This document shows positions 1 to 6,252 of a stretch of 9,118 nt of DNA, piece after piece; the first letter of the stretch is position 1; each line of letters opens with the position of its first letter. The notes beneath the pieces are model-generated. The model ran no database searches, was not told the origin of the DNA, and saw only the letters and a list, made by a program, of their open reading frames with translations. Source of the DNA: Siminovitchia sp047228825 (lineage in GTDB: Bacteria; Bacillota; Bacilli; Bacillales; Bacillaceae_C); contig NZ_JBFEGN010000109.1 of the NCBI RefSeq assembly GCF_047228825.1, positions 1 through 9,118 of the forward strand, in the 5' to 3' direction. A program made the translations under genes and the position numbers.

Positions 1-78
1 GGTAAATTTTTACATCTGTGGATAAGTGCATTTTCTGTTTTAAGGACTAAAAAACATAAATTTACTCCTCAAAGCTGA
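1..78. other. Left-edge sequence of unknown origin, not TctA-like
   Basis: The first 78 bases do not encode recognisable TctA sequence in any frame. The frame that continues into the tctA fragment is open from base 1 but ends at TGA (76-78), and the two other forward frames contain early stops. The sequence is A/T-rich and gives no recognisable protein. It may be the end of an inserted or rearranged segment that replaced the first half of tctA. No inverted repeat or transposase could be assigned from such a short piece. Confidence 0.4.
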
Positions 79-99
79 GCCAGAAGCATTTTTCTCTAC

Positions 100-870
100 A
101 TGATTAAAAAACCCGTTTTTTTCATCCGTTCATCAATTATCGGCATTATTACCGGGATTATTCCGGGAGCTGGCGGGAATGTGGCCGCGTTGCTGTCTTA
201 TGATGCTGCAGTTCGATTTTCCAAAGACAAAAAATCGTTTGGCAAGGGAAATATTGACGGAGTGATGGCGGCTGAAACCTCCAATAACGCAGAGGTTGGA
301 GGATCATTGGTTCCGCTGTTGTCACTTGGGATTCCTGGAGCACCGCCGGCCGCCATCATGCTAGGCGCACTCATGATGCAAGGAATTACACCCGGGCCGA
401 ATCTGATGAAAGACCATCCGGGGCTCGTCTATGCTTTTTTAATCTCATTTATTTTGGCAAACGTGATCATGCTGTTTTTTGGTTTGCTCGGTTCGCAAAC
501 GATAGGGAAGGTGCTCTCTCTGCCCGTCTGGTATCTTGCCCCTTCTATTATCTTTTTGACGGTTGTAGGCACCTATACAATCAGAAACAGTTTGTTGGAT
601 GTCGCCATGCTTATTGGTTTTGGCCTGGCAGCTTATGTGTTGAAAAATGCCGGTTTTCACCCGGCCCCGATTGTACTCGGGCTGATATTGGGTCCAATCG
701 CCGAAAGGGGATTGATCCAGTCCATTCTGCTTGGAAAAGCGTCTGGAAGCATTTGGACATTGTTTTTTTCCAGGCCTGTTACAGTTGTATTGATCATTTT
801 ATGCATCATTTCTATAGCAGGTGCGATGGTGTCAGGCATTTTTAAATCGAAAGTGAAGGAAGGTGTTTGA
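100..870 (+). pseudogene. tctA: TctA large permease, C-terminal half only (5'-truncated)
   Basis: This is the second half of the large membrane subunit of a tripartite tricarboxylate transporter, a family that imports carboxylates with a periplasmic or lipoprotein binding partner. From the ATG at 100 there are 256 residues, whereas TctA proteins usually have about 500. Family motifs seen are GIIPGAGG (residues 19-26), the AAETSNNAEVGG segment (about 57-68) and LGIPGAPPAAIMLGAL (76-91), followed by several hydrophobic segments. These match the second internal repeat of TctA. No ribosome binding site precedes the ATG, and the same frame carries a TGA at 76-78, only 7 codons upstream of it. The N-terminal repeat is therefore missing and the protein is probably not functional. 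The 3' end is intact and leads directly into tctB. The family call is firm; the pseudogene call rests on the missing half and could change if the rest lies upstream in another frame. Confidence 0.8.
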
Positions 871-871
871 A

Positions 872-1330
872 ATGATCAGGCGAAACATAACCTATGATCT
901 TTTTTTCGCGCTGTTCCTCGTTCTTTTATCGTTGGCCGCCGTATGGAAAACGAAGGGGCTAAATGAAATGAGCTACCTTTTTCCGCGTACAGTCGGACTC
1001 GTTTTACTGTGTTTAAGCATGATTTATTTGGCCGCCGTTTTTGTAAAAAATGGAGATCGAAAGCTGTTCGAACATATCCATAAACGTCAACTTTTAGTTA
1101 TTAGCCTGGGTATGATCGGATATGTCGCGCTTATCGGTTTGCTGGGTTTTTTACCGGCCAGCATCATCTATCTCTCGTCATTTACATGGTATTTAATGAT
1201 GGATGAGGAGAAGCCCGGCAATATAAAAGTGTTTTACTCTGCCTGGAGTGCGATGGCTGTCAGCGTGTTTTTCTTTGTGTTATTCCGGTATATTTTTAAT
1301 GTTCCCTTGCCCATGGGCATTTTTGGCTGA
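872..1330 (+). CDS. tctB: TctB-like small permease of a tripartite tricarboxylate transporter
   Basis: A 152-residue membrane protein with about four hydrophobic segments: near residues 8-24, 37-55, 76-98 and 120-140. Its size and the LFPRTVGLVLL segment after the first helix fit the TctB/DUF1468 small subunit, which pairs with TctA in the membrane. The ATG at 872 is preferred over a GTG at 863, because AAGGAAGG (856-863) lies 8 bases before the ATG and would abut the GTG. The tctA stop ends at 870, so the two genes are translationally coupled. The order tctA-tctB differs from the common tctC-tctB-tctA order. The gene itself looks intact, but without a complete TctA it cannot form a normal transporter. 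Function is inferred from architecture and neighbour, as TctB sequences are poorly conserved. Confidence 0.85.
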   Translation: MIRRNITYDLFFALFLVLLSLAAVWKTKGLNEMSYLFPRTVGLVLLCLSMIYLAAVFVKNGDRKLFEHIHKRQLLVISLGMIGYVALIGLLGFLPASIIYLSSFTWYLMMDEEKPGNIKVFYSAWSAMAVSVFFFVLFRYIFNVPLPMGIFG

Positions 1331-1355
1331 ATTGGAGCAGAGGTTGTTCTATAAT
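1327..1355 (+). promoter_or_regulatory. Possible sigma-A promoter for the M20 hydrolase gene
   Basis: A perfect TATAAT lies at 1350-1355 in the short gap between tctB and the hydrolase. The hexamer 17 bases upstream (CTGAAT, 1327-1332) matches TTGACA at only three positions. A start site near 1362 would leave a leader of about 30 bases containing the ribosome binding site. If real, it would keep the hydrolase expressed although the upstream operon is broken. Confidence 0.3.
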
Positions 1356-1391
1356 AGTATTGGACATCTTTAGAAAGAGGGGTAACTGTTG

Positions 1392-2666
1392 ATGATCGAC
1401 CTCAAAAAACAGGTTCAAGACTATATAGAAGAACATAAACAGGAATTAATCGAAGCCATTGTGAAAGCGGTACAAATTCCGAGCGTGATTGGCAATGAAC
1501 AGGCCATGCAGGAATACATGAAGAAGAAATATGAAGAGATTGGCTTGAAGGTCGTTGAGGTGCAGCCAGAGTATGAAAAAATTCGGGAACATCCAGCCTT
1601 TAGCAGCTCCGGGCTGTCTTTTGAAGGAAGGAAAAATGTAGTCGGTATCTGGGAAGGCACGGCAAAAGGCGCGCCTTCTTTAGCGTTAAACGGTCATATG
1701 GATGTTGTTTCTCCAGAGCCTGTAGAAAAATGGACGAAAGATCCGTGGGGCGGAGAAATGGAAGGAAATAAATTGTACGGCAGGGGTTCCGGCGACATGA
1801 AAGCGGGGTTGATGGCCAATTGGTTTGCGTTAAAGGCTTTATTGGATCTTGGTCTCAGGCCCAAAGGACAGGTTCAGCTTCAAAGCGTCATTGAAGAAGA
1901 AGCGGGAGGAGCCGGCGGTACGCTTTCTTTGTTGGAAGCAGGGTATGTAACAGACGGTTTTATTGCAACTGAACCCCACGCTTTAAGGCTTACTGTGGCC
2001 CACGCCGGCGTCATGTATTTTCGGGTGAGAGTGCTTGGAAAAACGGCGCATGCCGGGATGGCGCATTTGGGCGTGAATGCGATCAGCAAAATGTATAAAG
2101 TATACAACGCCTTGGAAATGTTGGCTGAAAAAAGAGCGAAAGAAGTTTATTTTGAACTGTTTCATAAAGGATCCGGCCAATCCGTTCATTTGAATCTTGG
2201 TACCTTAAAGGGGGGAGACTGGGCTTCCAATGTGCCGGGTGAAGCAGTCCTTGAATGCAGAATCGGATTTATTCCATCGGAAACTCGTGCCGAGATGAAA
2301 GCACTTGTTGAAAAAACGGTTCAAAAGGCTGCTGAAGGAGACGAATGGCTTGAACAAAATCCGCCGCAAGTGGAATGGTACGGATGGACGACAGAAGCAT
2401 GGAACCAAGATCCCGAACATCCTTATGTTCAGGCCTTTAAGCAAACGGCGGAAAAGGTTTTGGGACGTGAAGTGGAAATTGCTGGTCGGGCTGCCGGTAA
2501 TGATGCAAGGTTTACTCAATATTACGATAAACCGGGTCTCGTATTTGGACCAAAGTGTTCAAATATGCATGGGCCCGACGAATATGTTGAAATTGACAGT
2601 GTTATAGACACAGCCAAAGTGTTTGCCGCGCATATCATTGATTGGTGCGGCGTGGAAGAAGATTGA
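1392..2666 (+). CDS. M20-family metallo-hydrolase, ArgE/DapE-type deacylase
   Basis: A 424-residue cytoplasmic zinc hydrolase of the M20 family (ArgE, DapE, carboxypeptidase G2 relatives), which cleave amide bonds of N-acyl amino acids or small peptides. The full active site is visible: NGHMDV with His102 and Asp104, GRGSGDMKAG with Asp135 as bridging ligand, the EEE at 168-170 supplying the general base and a metal ligand, Glu194 in ATEPH, and His393 in MHGPDEY near the C-terminus. The lid/dimerisation domain covers about 205-320, with the usual GKTAHAG segment. GAAAGAGGGG (1373-1382) stands 9 bases before the ATG at 1392; a TTG at 1389 is an alternative start. Its position behind tctAB suggests it hydrolyses something the transporter once imported. 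The substrate cannot be read from sequence, so neither argE nor dapE is assigned. Confidence 0.9.
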   Translation: MIDLKKQVQDYIEEHKQELIEAIVKAVQIPSVIGNEQAMQEYMKKKYEEIGLKVVEVQPEYEKIREHPAFSSSGLSFEGRKNVVGIWEGTAKGAPSLALNGHMDVVSPEPVEKWTKDPWGGEMEGNKLYGRGSGDMKAGLMANWFALKALLDLGLRPKGQVQLQSVIEEEAGGAGGTLSLLEAGYVTDGFIATEPHALRLTVAHAGVMYFRVRVLGKTAHAGMAHLGVNAISKMYKVYNALEMLAEKRAKEVYFELFHKGSGQSVHLNLGTLKGGDWASNVPGEAVLECRIGFIPSETRAEMKALVEKTVQKAAEGDEWLEQNPPQVEWYGWTTEAWNQDPEHPYVQAFKQTAEKVLGREVEIAGRAAGNDARFTQYYDKPGLVFGPKCSNMHGPDEYVEIDSVIDTAKVFAAHIIDWCGVEED

Positions 2667-2672
2667 TTGACG

Positions 2673-2797
2673 AAGGGGCTGTCCGAAAAGTCCATTTTTC
2701 GACTTTTGGAAGTCCTTTTTCTGTTCAAAAATGCTGATATAACCACATTCTTAATTTTTGAGTTTTTTTAGGATTTTCCCTTTTTAGACAGCCCCTT
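2673..2797. repeat. 125-bp inverted-repeat element (MITE-like or decayed IS), possible terminator
   Basis: The ends aaggggctgtccgaaaag (2673-2690) and ctttttagacagcccctt (2780-2797) are inverted repeats matching at 16 of 18 positions, with the outer 11 bp perfect. The interior codes for nothing. Just inside the left end a second hairpin pairs AAAAGTC (2686-2692) with GACTTTT (2701-2707), followed by a T-rich run. The element starts 6 bases after the hydrolase stop and ends 10 bases before the stop of the convergent 26-residue gene, so it may terminate transcription from both sides. GGGGCTGTC ends recall termini of some Bacillaceae insertion sequences, but this comes from memory. No target-site duplication is visible at the borders. 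Confidence 0.7.
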
Positions 2798-2807
2798 GTA
2801 GAAATAG

Positions 2808-2888
2808 TTAAAGGAAAGTTTTAAAGACGAAAACCACGGCTGCTCCGAATGCCATTGCAATCATAAACCTTAGCGCCTGTTTCATCAT
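2808..2888 (-). CDS. 26-residue single-span membrane peptide
   Basis: A very short gene beginning with two ATGs (2888-2886 and 2885-2883) and ending at TAA (2810-2808). GGAGGAG (complement of 2895-2901) lies 6 bases before the first ATG, as good as any ribosome binding site in the window. The peptide starts MMKQALRF, continues as one hydrophobic stretch rich in Ala, Val and Phe (about residues 8-22), and ends in KTFL, so it would span the membrane once with a basic residue on each side. It lies 18 bases after the ABC permease gene in the same direction and is probably the last gene of that operon. No family is recognised. It could be a small accessory subunit of the transporter, but its function is unknown. 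Confidence 0.6.
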   Translation of the reverse strand: MMKQALRFMIAMAFGAAVVFVFKTFL

Positions 2889-2906
2889 GAATGTCTCCTC
2901 CGATTT

Positions 2907-3614
2907 TTAATCCACCATCCGCTTGCGAAAGACCACAACAGTCAGAGCGGAAATGACGATAATCCAAATAGCAATAACCCCTAAGTTTAAAAGGACATCT
3001 GCAAAGCCGGCGTTATTTTCCACGTTTTTCGCTATTTCAAGCAGCTGGACGTTTGGGAGATATTCGGCTGCTTTTAAAATGGGATACTTTTCAGCCAATG
3101 CGGTGACGAATGTTCCGAAGGAGAAAACGATCATGAAGGGAAGAATCAGAACGGAAGCTTCCATAACCGATTTTGCATACATGCCTAATAACGTCCCTAA
3201 GCCGAGATAAAAGAGCGCTGACAGAATGATTGCGGCACCCACAATTCCGATGTTCTTGGGGTGATAATCCAAAAGGAAAGCACTCAAAGCGATGGAAAAA
3301 ATTGTAAAAAGAAAGGACAATAAGGTTTTTCCGCTTAAAATTTCTGCGGTGGATGCCGGTGACAGCATCAATCCTCTTAATGTATTCTTTTCTGTTTCTT
3401 CGGCAATCAGGCAGCATTGAACGAAGGCTGCAACCATGACGAATGTCATATTAAAAATCATGTACTTTGTTTCAATAGAATCGACACCCATACGGCCATA
3501 AAAGGCTGCAAGAATAGGCGATACAAATAAGACACTGGATACAGCAAAATTTCGTGAAAAGTCCTTGTAGTCCTTTATGAATATTGCACTTACACGTCTC
3601 CAAGAAAATGTCAT
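2907..3614 (-). CDS. ABC-2 type transporter permease
   Basis: A 235-residue integral membrane protein with six likely helices: about residues 24-40, 52-72, 93-110, 120-145, 151-172 and 206-230. A short amphipathic start (MTFSWRRVSAIFIKDYKDF) precedes the first helix. This layout, and the EETEKNTLRGLMLSPAS loop after helix two, are typical of ABC-2 permeases that export drugs, peptides or polymers. Its ATG overlaps the stop of the ATPase gene as ATGA (3611-3614), and GGGAGGAAA stands about 7 bases before it, so the two are translationally coupled and should form one transporter, presumably with two copies of each chain. The transported substrate cannot be deduced. Resistance to or export of a membrane-active compound would fit the neighbouring LytTR regulator, but this is inference. 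Confidence 0.88.
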   Translation of the reverse strand: MTFSWRRVSAIFIKDYKDFSRNFAVSSVLFVSPILAAFYGRMGVDSIETKYMIFNMTFVMVAAFVQCCLIAEETEKNTLRGLMLSPASTAEILSGKTLLSFLFTIFSIALSAFLLDYHPKNIGIVGAAIILSALFYLGLGTLLGMYAKSVMEASVLILPFMIVFSFGTFVTALAEKYPILKAAEYLPNVQLLEIAKNVENNAGFADVLLNLGVIAIWIIVISALTVVVFRKRMVD

Positions 3615-4459
3615 GCCAATTTCCTCCCGGTCACTTGTATGAAAATATCTCCTAACGTTGGTTCATTTGAATGAATTCTTGCCACCTGGTCTGTTTTCAT
3701 TAATTCAAACAGCTGCTGCGCACCCTCCGCACCTATCGGAATAACAATCTTCTGTTCATTTGACATCTCTACTGTTATTGTCTCATCGGCGTATTTCTTT
3801 TTCAGATTAACCGGCGTATCCAATAGCTGGATTTTCCCTTTATTTAAAAATGCAACGCGGTCACAAAGGGTGTCGGCTTCGTACATATCGTGTGTTGTTA
3901 AAAAGATTGTCGTTCCTTTGGCGTTGAGCGCCCGCAATCCTTCATATATATGGAGCGTATTTGTCGGGTCCAATGCCGAAGTCGGCTCATCCAGAAAAAG
4001 CAGCTCCGGTTCATGGAGCAGCGCACGCGCCAAAATGACCCGCTGTTTCATCCCTTTGGACAGTGCAGAAACTTTTTTGTTTTTATCATTGATCAGATTA
4101 ACGGTTGCTAAAGCTTCCTCTATTCTTGACCGGGATACATCATATAAATCACAATAAAGCTTTAAATTATCGTTGATTGATAATCTTTCATACAAACCGC
4201 TATTGTCAGTCAATACGCCAAATCGTCTCCGGTAATCTGGTTGCTTCAATTTAGAGACAGTTTCTCCGAAAACCGTTGCCGAACCGGTTGTAGGGTTCAT
4301 TTGACCCGTCAATATTTTTATTGTGGTTGTTTTGCCTGATCCGCTTGGACCTAAAAAGCCGAAGATTTCTCCTTTCTTCACTTGAAAGTCAACACCTTCA
4401 AGAGCGGGTTGATTGGAGAACGTTTTAACCAAATCCTTCACTTCGATAATATTTTCCAT
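3611..4459 (-). CDS. ABC transporter ATP-binding protein
   Basis: A 282-residue ATPase that should power the overlapping ABC-2 permease. Intact motifs are Walker A GPSGSGKTT (37-45), signature region ALSKGMKQR (132-140, an LSKGM variant of LSGGQ), Walker B LLFLDEPTSALDP (153-165) and the switch His190 in LTTHD. The usual Q-loop glutamine appears to be replaced: the segment reads GVLTDNSGLYERLS (81-94). The last 60 or so residues form the small C-terminal extension seen in drug- and antibiotic-type ATPases, ending in an EPTLGDIFIQVTGR segment common to that group. AGGTGAAGGG just upstream supports the ATG at 4459. The ATPase shares GLYERLSI with the degenerate ATPase domain of the upstream regulator, suggesting common descent. 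Confidence 0.93.
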   Translation of the reverse strand: MENIIEVKDLVKTFSNQPALEGVDFQVKKGEIFGFLGPSGSGKTTTIKILTGQMNPTTGSATVFGETVSKLKQPDYRRRFGVLTDNSGLYERLSINDNLKLYCDLYDVSRSRIEEALATVNLINDKNKKVSALSKGMKQRVILARALLHEPELLFLDEPTSALDPTNTLHIYEGLRALNAKGTTIFLTTHDMYEADTLCDRVAFLNKGKIQLLDTPVNLKKKYADETITVEMSNEQKIVIPIGAEGAQQLFELMKTDQVARIHSNEPTLGDIFIQVTGRKLA

Positions 4460-4702
4460 ATCCCTTCACCTCTAAAAATGCAATGTCATCCGTTTGTTAT
4501 ATTCAGCTTACAGGGAAATCATGCACCAGGCATTAAAAAACGAATGAAAAGAGTTATATATAAGGTGAACGGAGCAAAAGGGATGTTGAATCAATCTGTT
4601 TTTACAAGTTTAATTAAGCTACAGAATATGAATAGTGTAAATGGATGGTTAAACAGAGAAAATATTCGACATATTTCCTGAGAAATAATCGAGATTTCTA
4701 CA
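4460..4702 (-). promoter_or_regulatory. Regulator-transporter intergenic region with likely operon promoter
   Basis: These 243 bases separate the LytTR regulator from the transporter genes it faces on the same strand, and hold no convincing gene. On the - strand a TATATA (within 4555-4561) could be a -10, but no good -35 stands 17 bp away, as expected for an activated promoter. A 9-mer TCCGTTTGT (4489-4497, + strand) fits the loose LytTR half-site pattern, and TCCGTTCAC (complement of 4565-4573) fits all but one position. Just behind the regulator gene is a perfect A/T-rich inverted repeat, agaaat-N7-atttct (4681-4699). No intrinsic terminator is obvious, so read-through from the regulator gene is possible. 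Confidence 0.35.
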
Positions 4703-5731
4703 TTATTTGAGCCCGAGCATTTCCATTAGTACAGCCATTTTTGATTTTGAAAGGGGAATTGTTGATTTATTGGTATCCTCCAAAACAAGGGTGTAACTGT
4801 TCCTTGTCCAAGTAATCACTTCCCGCACTTTTTGTAGGTTGACGATATAGGAACGGTGACAACGAAAAAAACCAAAAGGCAGCAACCGTTTTTCCAATTC
4901 CTGCAGAGTAAAGTCACTTGGGAATGATTCCCCTTTTATGTGCAATAAAGTTTGGCCTTCACTGCTTTCAATATAATCAATCTCCGGAGGGTTGAAGAGA
5001 ACGATTTTATCCTTTATTTTAGTCGGAATTTTCTTGAATTGTAACGGCTGTATCATGTCGGTCGGTTTTTCTGCTTCGAGTTGGCCGCCGATGTTTTCTG
5101 AATCTCCGCTTTCTATTTGTATTCGGGTTAATCCGTTCCCGTCTAATGTATACACTTCATTACCGGCTGTAATGGCACTTTCCATATTGCCGGTTAAGAT
5201 TAAAATACTTTTACCAGTGTCTCGAAGCTTATGAAGAACGGACAGGAGTATCCGTTTGGATTCCAAATCCAGGTTTTGATCCGGTTCCTCAAAAATGCAA
5301 ACAGCAGGATTTTGCAGAAGCAGGCAAGCAAGCTGCACCCGCTTTTTCTCCGAATATGATAATTTAATGATCTTTGTGTTCCGCTTTCCTTCAAGGTGAA
5401 CCGCTTTGATGACTTGTTCAAGGGTTTGATCAGATCCATATATTTTTTTGATAAAGCGAAGCATTTCTTCTATTGAAAGCCGCTCGTATAATCCGGTATT
5501 CAAAAATAGAAAGCCGATATCTTTAGAAGGATGCTTAAAATGGCAGTTATCAATCTGTATTTCTCCCTGCGAAAGCTGCGTTTTGCCGAGGAGCAGGCGA
5601 AGTATCTGTTCCCGGACATTTACACTTGAATAAACGGCGACAATTTGACCGGGATTTACTGACAAGTCAAATGAAGGGAAGATGAGCGTGTCATGTACCC
5701 TTTTCTCTGCGTTTATAAACTTTAACATCAT
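4703..5731 (-). CDS. Degenerate ABC-ATPase domain fused to LytTR DNA-binding domain
   Basis: A 342-residue cytoplasmic protein with two parts. Residues 1-205 follow the ABC ATPase fold: GQIVAVYSS at 28-36 where Walker A should be, GLYERLSI (80-87), KLSYSEKKRVQLACLLL (123-139) in the signature position, CIFEEPDQNLD (145-155) as Walker B and D-loop, and ILILTGNME (176-184) at the switch. The P-loop glycines and Lys-Thr are gone, the signature glycines are gone, the first Walker B Asp is Glu, and no switch His remains, so ATP hydrolysis is unlikely. Residues about 240-342 are a LytTR domain with IDYIES (251-256) and FFRCHRSYIVNLQKV (288-302). No receiver domain is present. GAGGAA lies 6 bases before the first of two ATGs. 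It most likely senses or binds the neighbouring transporter and controls its promoter. ABC-LytTR fusions are known in Firmicutes, as I recall. Confidence 0.9.
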   Translation of the reverse strand: MMLKFINAEKRVHDTLIFPSFDLSVNPGQIVAVYSSVNVREQILRLLLGKTQLSQGEIQIDNCHFKHPSKDIGFLFLNTGLYERLSIEEMLRFIKKIYGSDQTLEQVIKAVHLEGKRNTKIIKLSYSEKKRVQLACLLLQNPAVCIFEEPDQNLDLESKRILLSVLHKLRDTGKSILILTGNMESAITAGNEVYTLDGNGLTRIQIESGDSENIGGQLEAEKPTDMIQPLQFKKIPTKIKDKIVLFNPPEIDYIESSEGQTLLHIKGESFPSDFTLQELEKRLLPFGFFRCHRSYIVNLQKVREVITWTRNSYTLVLEDTNKSTIPLSKSKMAVLMEMLGLK

Positions 5732-5767
5732 GGCCGTTCCTCATTTCTGCAATCTATGTACATTCGC

Positions 5768-5796
5768 ATTATAACAGTTAATCGACAGCCGGAGAA
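5768..5796 (-). promoter_or_regulatory. Extended -10 promoter of the ABC-LytTR regulator gene
   Basis: On the - strand TGTTATAAT (5776-5768) is a perfect TATAAT with an extended TGn. The -35 at 17 bp, TTCTCC (5796-5791), is weak, which the extended -10 would offset. A start near 5760 gives a leader of about 30 bases with the ribosome binding site. The -35 touches the T-run of the ectC terminator, so the regulator gene appears to be separated from the ectoine operon and to have its own promoter. Confidence 0.6.
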
Positions 5797-5833
5797 AAAA
5801 ATAAAAATACCCAAGCCGATGAGCCGGCTTGGG
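5795..5833 (-). terminator. Intrinsic terminator of the ectABC operon
   Basis: On the - strand, 15 bases after the ectC stop, CCCAAGCCG (5833-5825) and CGGCTTGGG (5818-5810) form a perfect 9-bp G+C-rich stem with a 6-base loop. It is followed directly by TATTTTTATTTTTTT. This is a classical Rho-independent terminator. Confidence 0.93.
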
Positions 5834-5848
5834 CTGCATATTTGAATA

Positions 5849-6235
5849 TCAATCTTCCATTAAAGGGTAAACACCGTCTTTGTCGTGTGTCTCCCTTCCG
5901 GTAAGCGGCGGATTGAAGACGCAGATCATTCTCATGTCTTTTGTCGCTCTTAAGTAATGCTCATCATTTTTGTCAAGTGCATACATTGTACCATCTTTCA
6001 ACGGATACACTTTGCCGTCGGAAACGGTTTCGATTTCACCTTCTCCGCCGACACAATATACGGCTTCCAGATGATTTTTATACCAAATATGTGTTTCAGT
6101 TCCGGCATAAATAATGGTGTCGTGGTAAGAAAACCCCATGTTGTCATCTTTTAACAACAGGCGGCGGCTTACCCAATTGTCTGCCTTCACTTCGTTTTCT
6201 GTTCCGAGCACTTCTTCCAATGTTCGTACAATCAT
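5849..6235 (-). CDS. ectC: L-ectoine synthase EctC
   Basis: A 128-residue cupin-fold enzyme that closes the ring of N-gamma-acetyl-L-2,4-diaminobutyrate, releasing water to give ectoine, the last step of the pathway. Length and start (MIVRTLEEVLGT) are typical of the family. The metal ligands described for the Paenibacillus lautus enzyme, Glu57, Tyr85 and His93, occur here at exactly the same positions (HLEAVY, GTMYALD, NDEHYL). The C-terminal VFNPPLTGRETHDKDGVYP motif is also conserved. It follows ectB after 17 bases, with AAAGGGG about 8 bases before the ATG, and is the last gene of the operon, as the terminator behind it shows. No ectD hydroxylase follows, so no hydroxyectoine is expected from this locus. 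Confidence 0.98.
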   Translation of the reverse strand: MIVRTLEEVLGTENEVKADNWVSRRLLLKDDNMGFSYHDTIIYAGTETHIWYKNHLEAVYCVGGEGEIETVSDGKVYPLKDGTMYALDKNDEHYLRATKDMRMICVFNPPLTGRETHDKDGVYPLMED

Positions 6236-6252
6236 TTTTCCAACCCCTTTGT

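Noticed and set aside
2205..2607. Overlapping open frames on both strands inside the M20 hydrolase gene
   Set aside because: They are shadows of a gene with a complete active site and proper signals.
1389..2666. Assigning the M20 enzyme to ectoine breakdown because ectABC is nearby
   Set aside because: The deacetylase of known ectoine degradation (DoeB/EutE) belongs, as I recall, to a different family (AstE/AspA-like), and this gene is on the other strand, behind transporter genes, about 3 kb from ectC.
4382..4681. 99-codon + strand open frame across the regulator-transporter gap
   Set aside because: It starts within the ATPase gene on the other strand, has no ribosome binding site, and shows no domain-like composition.
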